This document shows, in pieces, positions 17,789-24,979 of a stretch of DNA of 64,000 nucleotides. Location of the stretch: positions 62,001 to 126,000 of the forward strand of contig NZ_JAGIAG010000008.1 of the NCBI RefSeq assembly GCF_017744955.1, in the 5' to 3' direction. The DNA is from Dokdonella sp. GTDB lineage: Bacteria; Pseudomonadota; Gammaproteobacteria; Xanthomonadales; Rhodanobacteraceae. Under the pieces are notes generated by a model. That model saw only the letters and a program-made list of their open reading frames with translations, had not been told where the DNA came from and ran no database searches. Every line of letters starts with the position of its first letter. Within the stretch, counting starts at the first letter, position 1. The position numbers and the translations under genes are program-made.

Positions 17789-18000
17789 GCAGGTGCCCTG
17801 CCCGCGTCATTGCGCCCAGGGTGAAACGGGAAGTGAGTGCGAAGCTCACGCTGCCCCCGCAACGGTAAGCGAGTCCGGCTCGATCGAATGCCACTGTCGC
17901 ATCCGCGACGGGAAGGCGATCGGGCCGATGCGCCGGAGCGATCTTCGCAAGATCGCCTCCGCCGCATCGCTCGCAAGCCCGGAGACCGGCCTGAGGCTTT
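17789..18000 (+). ncRNA. Cobalamin (B12) riboswitch
   Basis: The conserved aptamer blocks appear in the right order: AGGTGCC at 17791, GGGTGAAACGGGAAGT at 17819-17834, CTGCCCCCGCAACGGTAA at 17851-17868, GCCACTG near 17890, and the B12 box AAGCCCGGAGACCGGCCT at about 17975-17992. Adenosylcobalamin binding should reduce expression of the receptor gene downstream. About 150 nt between the B12 box and the start codon would hold the expression platform, probably sequestering the AGGAGG ribosome site at 18137-18142. The arm between GCCACTG and the B12 box is long, about 80 nt, and contains a strong stem (GATCTT, loop, AAGATC). Confidence 0.95.
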
Positions 18001-18148
18001 CGTCGTTCGCGACCGCGGCCGTGCGCCCCGCCGTGAAGACGATCAGCTCCAGGCGTTGCGGCGGGCAACGGACGGGCACGGGCGTCCGTCGCCCTGCGCC
18101 TTCCTCCTTCCGACCCTGGCCCGCGGGTGTGCGACAGGAGGATTCACC

Positions 18149-19987
18149 GTGCTTCAACGTTCCATGCTTTTTCTGGCGCTGTCCGGCGCCCTGTGCGCGA
18201 ACGCGCGCGCGGACGACGAACAATTGCAGCCGACCGTACAGGTGACCGCCTCGCGCGTCGCCGAAACCGTCGACTCGACTCTGGCCGACGTCAGCGTGAT
18301 CACGCGCGAGGACATCGACGCCAGCGTCGCGCGCGATGCGATCGACCTGCTGCGCCTGCAAGCCGGCGTCGACCTCTACCGCACCGGCGGCGCCGGCCAG
18401 CAGACCTCGCTGTTCCTGCGCGGCACCAACTCGAACCAGGTGCTGGTGCTGATCGACGGCGTGCGCGTGTCCTCGCAGAACACCGGCGCCTTCGCTTTCG
18501 AGCAACTGCCGCTGGACACCGTCGAGCGCATCGAGATCGTGCGCGGTCCGCGCGCGAGCTACTGGGGTTCCGACGCGATCGGCGGCGTGATCCAGATCTT
18601 CACGCGCAAGCTGGACGGCCCGCGCGTCGCGCTCGGCTACGGCAGCTACCGCGACGCCGACGGTAGCGCCGGCTTCGGCCACTGGGACGGCGCCAATGGC
18701 TACAGCGTGCAGGTCGGCGCGCGTCACGTCGGCGGCTTCTCGGTCACCAATCGCCGCATCTGCAATGGGCCGGACGATCCGTACTGCATCTTCAACCCGG
18801 ACGACGACGGCTACCGCAACACGAATTTCGCCGGCCGCGCCGCGCACCAGTTCGGCAGCCAGGTGCTGTCGGCCTCGCTGTACCGCAGCCAAGGCCAGAC
18901 GCAGTTCGATCAGGGCTACTCGGACGTCATCGAGCAGTCCGGCGGCATCAACCTCGAAGGCGCGCTCGGCGAGAACTGGAACCATCGCCTCGCCTTCGGC
19001 AATTCGCGCGAGGACCTCGACACGCCGGCGTTCACGACGCTGTATCACACGCGCCGCAACAGCCTGCTGTGGCAGAACGAGTTCCGCCTCGGCGAGCAGC
19101 AGCGCCTGATCGCCGGCATCGACTTCGTGCGCGAGAAGGGCGAGACGATCGACACCTTCAGCCACACCCGGACCTACGGGCGCGAGCGCGACAACCGCGC
19201 CGTGTTCGCCGGCTGGCGCGGCGACTTCGGCGCGCTCGACAGCGAGCTTTCGCTGCGTCGCGACGACAACGACGACTTCGGCGGCGCGACCACCGGCTCG
19301 CTCGCCCTGGGCTGGCGCTTCAGTCCGCTGCTGCGCGTGTACGCCAACGTCGGCCGCGGCTTCCGCGCGCCGACCATGAACGAGCTGTACCACCCGGGCT
19401 ACGGCGGCTGGTTTGCCGGCAACCCCGATCTCGATGCGGAACGCTCGCGCAGCACCGAACTCGGCGTGGAGTTCACGCCGGACGCGAACCAGCGCATCAA
19501 GGCGAACCTGTACACCACCCGCGTCAAGGACCTGATCAGCTTCACCGGTCCGCAGAGCCGCGCCGAGAACATCGCCAAGGCGGACATCGACGGCGCCGAG
19601 ATCGAGTATCAGCTGAAACTCGACGCCTGGTCGCTGCGCGCGAACTACACCTGGATGGACGCACGCAACGGCGACACCGACCAGCAGTTGCTGCGCCGGC
19701 CGAAGCAGAAGTTCACCGGCGTGGTCGAGCGCTCCTTCGGCGAGCGCTGGCGCGCCGGCGCTGAGCTGGTCTACGCCGGCCGCCGCCACGATACCTTCGG
19801 CGGCAACACGATCGACCTGTCCTCCTATGCGATCGTCAACCTGCGCGCGGGCCTCACGCTGAACCGCGACTGGAGCCTCGCCGCGCGCGTCGAGAACCTG
19901 ACCGATCGCGATTACGAGCTGGTGCGCGGCTACAACACCGCCGGACGCTCGGGCTTCCTGGAAGTGATCTGGCAGCCTCGCCCGTGA
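18149..19987 (+). CDS. btuB: TonB-dependent vitamin B12 receptor BtuB
   Basis: This 612-residue outer-membrane receptor is preceded by a cobalamin riboswitch, which identifies the substrate. It has a signal peptide (MLQRSMLFLALSGALCANAR), a TonB-box-like PTVQVTASR at the mature N-terminus, a plug domain (LFLRGTNSNQVLVLIDGVRV, IEIVRGPRASYWGSDAIGG) and a 22-strand-type barrel with the terminal NLTDRDYELVRGYNTAGRS. The GTG at 18149 has CAGGAGG 6 bp upstream. No inner-membrane btuCDF genes follow, so they must lie elsewhere. Confidence 0.93.
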   Translation: MLQRSMLFLALSGALCANARADDEQLQPTVQVTASRVAETVDSTLADVSVITREDIDASVARDAIDLLRLQAGVDLYRTGGAGQQTSLFLRGTNSNQVLVLIDGVRVSSQNTGAFAFEQLPLDTVERIEIVRGPRASYWGSDAIGGVIQIFTRKLDGPRVALGYGSYRDADGSAGFGHWDGANGYSVQVGARHVGGFSVTNRRICNGPDDPYCIFNPDDDGYRNTNFAGRAAHQFGSQVLSASLYRSQGQTQFDQGYSDVIEQSGGINLEGALGENWNHRLAFGNSREDLDTPAFTTLYHTRRNSLLWQNEFRLGEQQRLIAGIDFVREKGETIDTFSHTRTYGRERDNRAVFAGWRGDFGALDSELSLRRDDNDDFGGATTGSLALGWRFSPLLRVYANVGRGFRAPTMNELYHPGYGGWFAGNPDLDAERSRSTELGVEFTPDANQRIKANLYTTRVKDLISFTGPQSRAENIAKADIDGAEIEYQLKLDAWSLRANYTWMDARNGDTDQQLLRRPKQKFTGVVERSFGERWRAGAELVYAGRRHDTFGGNTIDLSSYAIVNLRAGLTLNRDWSLAARVENLTDRDYELVRGYNTAGRSGFLEVIWQPRP

Positions 19988-20099
19988 TGTGACGTGAGGT
20001 GACCGCCCCGACGCAGGGTGCGGTGACGTGCCAGAATACCCCCGGCCCGGCCGACTTCCCGGCCGTGCCAGGGGGCGTCGATGCGCGGATCCGCGCTCG

Positions 20100-22397
20100 A
20101 TGCGAATGGGCTTTCGTCCGGCGGCGCCCGCCCGTGCGCCGCCGCAGGGGAGAAGGACGATTCGCGACCACGGTGCGACGCATGCTTCGCTGGCGCGGCG
20201 GGCCGACCTGCCGCCGCGCGTGCGCGCGGTGCTGGACGAACTGCTGAGCACCACGTACGCGCATTTCGGCGCGGCGCTGCAGCAGACGCTGGACGAGCTC
20301 GACCGCAACCTGTTCAAGCTGGCCGAGCACGCCGTCAGCAACGGACAGCAGCAGACCCTGTTCGAGAGCCTCGGCGAATTGCGGCGCAACCGCGCCGAGA
20401 TCGTGCCGCGCTTTCTGCAGCACGTCGAATCGACGCTGGCGCGCATCCGCGGCGGCAAGACGCCCGCCGCGGCGACGCCCGCGCCGACGACCACGCTCGA
20501 GCTGGTCGATCCCTCGGCGCTCGAAGAAGAACTCGCGCAGCGCGAAGTCGCCGGCAAGTCGGAAATCCGCAACAGCCAGGCGCTGTACGCGCTGGCGCAT
20601 CGCTTCGGCGTGCTCGCTGCGGCGCCGGCCTGGCCGCACGAAACCTTGCCGCTCGGGCCGGCGCAGCTGATCGCCGCCTTCCGTCACGCGCTCGACGGCA
20701 TCGACCTGGGCGTCGAGCGGCGCGTCCTCGCCTATCGCACGTTCGATCGCGTCGCGCTGGCGACGCTCGGCCGCTACTACGACGCGATCCACGCCCATCT
20801 GGTCGCCCATCGCATCCTGCCGAATCTGCACTGGAGCGCGCAGCGCGCGCGTCCCGCGAGCACGCCGATGCCTGCGCAGACGTCGTCGGCCGCCGAGGCA
20901 TCGCCGGTGCCTGCAGCGAGCGCGCCCTCGATGTGGGCGAATGCGGGTGCCGCCGACGACGTCGAGCTGTTCGGCACGCTGTATCGCCTGCTGGCCGAAC
21001 GGCGCCGCCGGGAAGGAGGTCACGCGGCCGCGCCATCGGCGGTGCCGGCCAGCCGCGCCGACCTGCAGATCCTGCTCGGCGTCCTGCAGCGCGAGCGCCG
21101 CGCGCCCGACTCGACCAGCGCCGAGCCGGGCTACGACAACGCGCAATTCAAACGCGAACTGTTCGACCGCCTGCGCAAGGCCGGCCCGCACGGCGGCGCG
21201 CTGCGTCTGCAGGACGAGGACAGCGACACGATCGACCTGGTCGGCCTGCTGTTCGAATACATCGGCACGAACCTGCGCGCGAACAGCGGCGCGCGCGCCC
21301 TGCTCGACCGCCTGCACGTGCCGGTCTTGCGCGTCGCGCTCGGCGATCGCAGCTTCTTCACGCAGCGCTCGCATCCCGCACGCGAACTCCTCAACACGAT
21401 CGCCGAGACCGGCGAGCGCTGGATCGACGAGAGCGATTCCGATCCGGATCTGTCGGCCAAGATGCGCCTGGTCGTCGACAGCGTCAGCGCCGACTACGAC
21501 GGCGATCCCGCCTTGTTCGGCAATCTGCTCGCCGACCTCAGCGGCCACATGCAACTGCTGGCGCGGCGCGCGGAAGTGTTCGAGCGGCGCCAGATCGAGG
21601 CGGCACAAGGGCGCGAGCGGATCGAAATCGCACGCGCGACGGCGCGCGGAGCGGTCGCGCAGGCATTGCAGCACGGCACGCCGGCGCCAGCGGTGCGCAC
21701 CCTGCTCGAGCAGGCCTGGACCGATGCGCTGGCGCTCAGCGCGCTGCGCCACGGCAGCGGTAGCGACGAGTTCCGCCGCCGCCTCGCGGTGGCGGCGGCG
21801 CTGGTGCGCGGCGACGCGGCGAAGACGATCGACGATTCGGTCCGGCAGGAACTCGAAGCCGGCCTCGCCGAGATCGGCCTGCCCGCCGACGACGTCGCCG
21901 GCGTGCTCGCCGGGCTCGCCCCGGAACCGGCCGCGACCACCGCCGACGCATCGCCGGATCGGCCGCGCGTCGAGGAGGTCCTGCGCGGCCGGGCCCGCTT
22001 CGGGGAACCGGCCGCTCCGGCCGCGACGACCGAACCGGCGACGAAGCCGCAACCGATTCCGTTGAACGCGACCGAGCTGGCGACGCTGGAACGCCTGCGC
22101 GAAGTCCCGTTCGGAACCTGGTTCGTGTTCACCTTGAATCAGCAAGGCGCGTCGGTGCGTCGCAAGCTGGCCTGGTTTTCGACGGTGACGAAGCGCTGCC
22201 TATTCGTGAACCAGCGCGGCGCGCGCTGCGAGGACCGCACGCTGGATCAACTGGCGCGCGATCTCGTGCGCGGTCAGGCGCGCATCGAGATACCGCCGCA
22301 GACCTCGCTGATCGACCGCGCGTGGAAGGCGATCCTCGACACCCTGTCCAAGCCGGATGCGTCCGCGGCGGACCGCTCCGAACGGGAGGCACCGTGA
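20100..22397 (+). CDS. DUF1631 family protein
   Basis: This 765-residue cytoplasmic protein of the DUF1631 family has no established function. Recognisable segments are VLDELLSTTYAHFGAALQQT and LDELDRNLFKLAEHAVSN near the N-terminus, FFTQRSHPARELLNTIAETG in the middle, and a C-terminal domain with LREVPFGTWFVFTLNQQG and CLFVNQRG that resembles PilZ-associated folds. The start is uncertain: a good ribosome site (AGGGGG, 20070-20075) precedes an ATG at 20081 that is in another frame, and the first in-frame ATG is at 20100. It is coupled to a PilZ gene by a GTGA overlap, which suggests a role linked to cyclic-di-GMP signalling or surface behaviour. Confidence 0.75.
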   Translation: MRMGFRPAAPARAPPQGRRTIRDHGATHASLARRADLPPRVRAVLDELLSTTYAHFGAALQQTLDELDRNLFKLAEHAVSNGQQQTLFESLGELRRNRAEIVPRFLQHVESTLARIRGGKTPAAATPAPTTTLELVDPSALEEELAQREVAGKSEIRNSQALYALAHRFGVLAAAPAWPHETLPLGPAQLIAAFRHALDGIDLGVERRVLAYRTFDRVALATLGRYYDAIHAHLVAHRILPNLHWSAQRARPASTPMPAQTSSAAEASPVPAASAPSMWANAGAADDVELFGTLYRLLAERRRREGGHAAAPSAVPASRADLQILLGVLQRERRAPDSTSAEPGYDNAQFKRELFDRLRKAGPHGGALRLQDEDSDTIDLVGLLFEYIGTNLRANSGARALLDRLHVPVLRVALGDRSFFTQRSHPARELLNTIAETGERWIDESDSDPDLSAKMRLVVDSVSADYDGDPALFGNLLADLSGHMQLLARRAEVFERRQIEAAQGRERIEIARATARGAVAQALQHGTPAPAVRTLLEQAWTDALALSALRHGSGSDEFRRRLAVAAALVRGDAAKTIDDSVRQELEAGLAEIGLPADDVAGVLAGLAPEPAATTADASPDRPRVEEVLRGRARFGEPAAPAATTEPATKPQPIPLNATELATLERLREVPFGTWFVFTLNQQGASVRRKLAWFSTVTKRCLFVNQRGARCEDRTLDQLARDLVRGQARIEIPPQTSLIDRAWKAILDTLSKPDASAADRSEREAP

Positions 22398-22750
22398 TCG
22401 AGAAACGCCGCGTTCCGCGCAAGCGTCCGACGATGCCGCTGCAGGTGACCGACGCGATGAGCGGGAGCGTCGTCGGCCAGCTCGGCAACCTGTCGCTCGA
22501 AGGCATGATGCTGCTGACCGATATCGCCGTCGTCGACGACGCGCTGTACCAGTTTTCGTTCCAGCTGCCCGATCAGCACGGCCGCCTGCAGCCGATCGAG
22601 GTCGGCGTGCACGAAATCTGGAACGAACCGACGCAGCGGCCCGGCCGCTACTGGGCCGGATTCCGCTTCATCGACCTCGGCGAGGCGGAAGAGCGCGTGC
22701 TGCGCGAATGGCTCGGCGCGCTCGCCGGCGCCGTCAGCGCACCGCCTTGA
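22394..22750 (+). CDS. PilZ-domain protein
   Basis: This 118-residue single-domain PilZ protein has the c-di-GMP-binding signature in two parts: RRVPRKR near residue 5 (RxxxR) and the second motif GNLSLEGM near residue 33, where the usual D/N-x-S-x-x-G pattern is kept. It starts with GTG overlapping the DUF1631 stop, behind GGGAGG (22384-22389), so the two products are made together. Its 3-prime end overlaps the convergent tetR gene by 17 bp. Confidence 0.85.
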   Translation: MIEKRRVPRKRPTMPLQVTDAMSGSVVGQLGNLSLEGMMLLTDIAVVDDALYQFSFQLPDQHGRLQPIEVGVHEIWNEPTQRPGRYWAGFRFIDLGEAEERVLREWLGALAGAVSAPP

Positions 22751-23405
22751 TCATCGCCGCGCGTTCCGCGCAAGGCGCATAGGCGCGCAGGAAGAACTCG
22801 ACCGTGGCGCGCACGTGCGTCTCCACCTCGTCGGTGGTGATCGGCTGCGAGCAGCCGCACAACATGCGCGCGTGCAGTTCGCCCTTGAGCAGGGCGAAGA
22901 ACTGCGAGGTCGCGCGCGTCACGTCGTCGATGTCGAGCTGGCCGTCCTCGACTTCCTGGCGCAGAAATTTCTCGAAGTCCTCGTGCAAAAGACGCGGACC
23001 GGAATCCCAGAACAGCTGCGCGAGCTTGTGCGCCGAAGCGGTGCCGGCGGTGATCAGCCGATGCAGGGCGATCGACTCGGGCTGCGTGATCAACGCGAAG
23101 AACGCGCGTCCGATCGCTTCCAGCTGGCGGCGCACCGGCGCCTTGCGGTCGATCGAAAACAGCGTCGCCGGCATCTGCTCGGCGCAGCGTTCGCGGATCG
23201 CGGCGACGAACAGCGTCTCCTTGTCCGTGAAGTGGCTGTAGACCGTCAGCTTCGACACGCCGGCCTCGGCGGCGATCGCGTCCATGCTGGTGCCTTCGAA
23301 GCCGGAACGCGGGAACAGGTTCTTGGCGGCGTCGAGGATCGCGGCGCGTTTCTCGAGATCCTTCGGGCGGCCCGGGCCGCAGGACTTGGCGATGGCTAGA
23401 GTCAT
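22734..23405 (-). CDS. TetR/AcrR family transcriptional regulator
   Basis: This 223-residue repressor has an N-terminal helix-turn-helix (AAILDAAKNLFPRSGFEGTS followed by AEAGVSKLTVYSHFTDKETL, about residues 20-60) and an AcrR-like C-terminal ligand domain. Members usually repress an efflux system and themselves. No transporter is adjacent; the nearest candidate partner is tolC, about 1.6 kb away on the other strand. A palindromic operator lies in its own promoter. No good ribosome site precedes the ATG. Confidence 0.9.
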   Translation of the reverse strand: MTLAIAKSCGPGRPKDLEKRAAILDAAKNLFPRSGFEGTSMDAIAAEAGVSKLTVYSHFTDKETLFVAAIRERCAEQMPATLFSIDRKAPVRRQLEAIGRAFFALITQPESIALHRLITAGTASAHKLAQLFWDSGPRLLHEDFEKFLRQEVEDGQLDIDDVTRATSQFFALLKGELHARMLCGCSQPITTDEVETHVRATVEFFLRAYAPCAERAAMIKAVR

Positions 23406-23444
23406 GGCATTGCTACTGGACTGCTGAGTTCATTTACTATACTA

Positions 23445-23456
23445 TACCGGTCGGTA
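23445..23456. promoter_or_regulatory. Candidate TetR-type operator within the tetR promoter
   Basis: The near-palindrome TACCGGTCGGTA lies between a minus-strand -35-like TTTTCA and -10 TATAGT spaced by 17 bp, in an unusually A+T-rich patch (23431-23460). The position fits autorepression by the adjacent TetR protein. The same box could also control rightward transcription into the RNA and leader region that follows. Confidence 0.5.
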
Positions 23457-23539
23457 CATGAAAAGCCTGCGCGCGATTTTAAGCGTGTACGCAGCGGCCG
23501 AACAGATGGAAGGCAGAGGACGATGAAATCGAGGCCGCC

Positions 23540-23680
23540 TTCCCTTGAAAGATTCGGTTCACGTACCCCAGTTCAAGTCTCTCGCCGCGTCGCCCGGGAA
23601 CTCTCCCCCTCCCGCACCCGGGCGACGCGGCCGAGAGCATTATCACAGGGCAATCCGGCGTCTTCGACGCCGGATTTTTC
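23540..23680 (+). ncRNA. Candidate structured small RNA or leader RNA with C-rich loop
   Basis: Three stem-loops follow one another. The first is CTTGAA (23544-23549) with TTCAAG (23572-23577). The second is a 20-bp stem with a single bulged base: 23579-23598 pairs with 23617-23637, including a perfect 13-bp core, around an 18-nt loop (23599-23616) with the pyrimidine run CTCTCCCCCTCCC. The third is an intrinsic terminator at 23652-23679. No credible long reading frame explains this conservation of pairing. C-rich loops pair with G-rich ribosome sites in small RNAs such as Xanthomonas sX13, but homology is not shown. No clear promoter was found, so the 5-prime end is approximate. Confidence 0.55.
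23652..23679 (+). terminator. Strong intrinsic terminator
   Basis: An 11-bp perfect stem, AATCCGGCGTC (23652-23662) with GACGCCGGATT (23666-23676), has a 3-nt loop and runs into five T (23675-23679). It ends the structured RNA upstream. If transcription also enters from further upstream, it would act as an attenuator for the genes that follow. Confidence 0.8.
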
Positions 23681-23733
23681 GTATCCGGGTCGATCACATC
23701 CGCGTTGGCGTGTGTCTTGCTAGGAGGGACACC

Positions 23734-23808
23734 ATGCAACCTTGTCTGCGTACCGAGCATCTGTATGCCACAACTCGTGCCATTGCCGCTTCGAGGGTTC
23801 AGCGATGA
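23734..23808 (+). CDS. 24-residue leader ORF coupled to the next gene
   Basis: A short ORF encodes MQPCLRTEHL followed by YATTRAIAASRVQR. It has a near-perfect ribosome site, AGGAGG at 23722-23727, 6 bp before the ATG. Its TGA overlaps the ATG of the next gene (ATGA), the usual mark of translational coupling. It starts 55 bp after a strong terminator. It has no similarity I recognise and could be a regulatory leader peptide rather than a functional protein. Confidence 0.5.
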   Translation: MQPCLRTEHLYATTRAIAASRVQR

Positions 23809-24164
23809 ACCTGCCGGCGATCGCGACGAACACGCAATCTCCGGGCGGCGACGTCGGTCTGCCGCTGCGTCTGGCGCAGCGCGCGTTCGCGGCGCTGCTG
23901 GAAGCCAGGCGCGGCCCAGCGGCCGCCTTCCGGCTGGCGCAGCTGCGCAGCGCGGCGCGGCGGACATTGTCCGCACTGTCCGCGGACGATCACACGCAAC
24001 TGCAGCGCTGGCTCGGGCTGCAGCTGGCGAGCGGCAAGGCGCAGGCGGCGGATGCGGTGCGCCTGTTCGCGCGCATCGACGCGATGCTGGCCGCACAGGT
24101 CGGCGCCGCGCTGACGCGGACCCGCGAGGAGCTGTCCGTTCACGCCGCCGGCGCGGCGGCCTGA
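23805..24164 (+). CDS. Hypothetical helical protein
   Basis: This 119-residue protein is not recognised. It is alanine- and arginine-rich and predicted helical from about residue 20 onward (LRLAQRAFAALLEARRGPAA, then LQRWLGLQLASGKAQAADAV), with no signal peptide, membrane segment or cysteine. GAGGG lies 7 bp upstream of the ATG, which overlaps the stop of the leader ORF. Codon use with G or C at third positions matches the host genes, which favours a real gene. The start and identity of any homologues are unknown. Confidence 0.55.
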   Translation: MNLPAIATNTQSPGGDVGLPLRLAQRAFAALLEARRGPAAAFRLAQLRSAARRTLSALSADDHTQLQRWLGLQLASGKAQAADAVRLFARIDAMLAAQVGAALTRTREELSVHAAGAAA

Positions 24165-24239
24165 ACGCGATGACTTCCGGCACTTCGGTCCCGTCCGTGG
24201 CGCCGTCAAGGTAGATTGCAGCAAGCGCGGGGAGTGCCT

Positions 24240-24287
24240 ATGCTCCCGATCCTTTTGTTTGCCGGTTGGAGTTGTCCGTCATGTTGA
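24240..24287 (+). CDS. 15-residue ORF overlapping the pcm start
   Basis: The ORF MLPILLFAGWSCPSC begins 6 bp after GGGGAG and ends inside the next gene, overlapping its ATG by 7 bp. The peptide is hydrophobic with two cysteines at the end. Coupling to the methyltransferase downstream is plausible because the stop lies over its start. It may equally be chance, since it is only 16 codons long. Confidence 0.3.
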   Translation: MLPILLFAGWSCPSC

Positions 24288-24937
24288 ACACCGAGCTGGC
24301 CAGACAGAACATGGTCGAGAACCAGGTGCGCCCTTCCGAGGTGCTCGACATGCGCGTGCTGGACACGCTGCGCCGCGTGCGCCGCGAGGAGTTCGTGCCG
24401 CCGCAGCACCGCAGCCTCGCCTTCGCCGACCTCGCCCTGCCGATCGGCCACGGCGAAACGATGCTGAAGCCGATCGTCGAAGGCCGCATCCTGCAGGCGA
24501 TCGCGCCGGAAGCCGGCGAGCGCGTGCTCGAGATCGGCACCGGCAGCGGCTTCCTGACCGCCTGCCTGGCGCTTCTCGCCGACCTGGTCATCAGCGTCGA
24601 ACGTCACCCCGATTTGGTCGAGCGCGCACGCGCGCATCTGGCGGCCGCGCAGGTTCGCAACGCGCGCCTTGAAATCGGCGATGCCGTCCGCGATTTCACC
24701 ACCGGCGAACAGTTCGACGCGGTCGTCGTCGGCGGCGCGGTGCACTCCCTGCCGGAGCGCTTCCGCAGCTGGGTCAAGCCGGGCGGTCGCCTGTTCGCGA
24801 TCGTCGGCGACTCGCCGGCGATGCAGGCCACGCTGTTCCGGCGTCTGGACGAGACGCACTGGCAGCAGGAAGTCCTGTTCGAGACCGATGTGCCGTACCT
24901 GAAGAACGCCGAACCGCCGCGCCGCTTTGTTCTGTAA
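24281..24937 (+). CDS. Protein-L-isoaspartate O-methyltransferase-like protein
   Basis: This 218-residue class I SAM methyltransferase is related to Pcm, which methylates L-isoaspartyl residues in damaged proteins. The SAM site is VLEIGTGSGFLTACLA, and the N-terminal RREEFVPPQHRSLAFADLAL and LPIGHGE match Pcm. The substrate motif GQTISQP of classical Pcm reads GETMLKP here, so the repair activity is uncertain. TTGGAG lies 9 bp upstream of the ATG. It precedes tolC directly, an arrangement seen in Xanthomonas relatives, hinting at a role linked to secretion or the envelope. Confidence 0.85.
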   Translation: MLNTELARQNMVENQVRPSEVLDMRVLDTLRRVRREEFVPPQHRSLAFADLALPIGHGETMLKPIVEGRILQAIAPEAGERVLEIGTGSGFLTACLALLADLVISVERHPDLVERARAHLAAAQVRNARLEIGDAVRDFTTGEQFDAVVVGGAVHSLPERFRSWVKPGGRLFAIVGDSPAMQATLFRRLDETHWQQEVLFETDVPYLKNAEPPRRFVL

Positions 24938-24979
24938 GCGCACGGCGGTGGAATGCCCCCACTTTTCGAGGACGATCGA

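Noticed and set aside
20081..20110. Using the ATG at 20081, which has the better ribosome site, as the DUF1631 start
   Set aside because: It is in a different frame from the conserved protein. A sequencing indel near 20085 could reconcile them, but nothing else supports one.
23560..23640. Possible tRNA or selenocysteine tRNA, because of GGTTC-like and TTCAAG elements
   Set aside because: No acceptor stem, anticodon arm or CCA arrangement fits. The dominant structure is one long hairpin.
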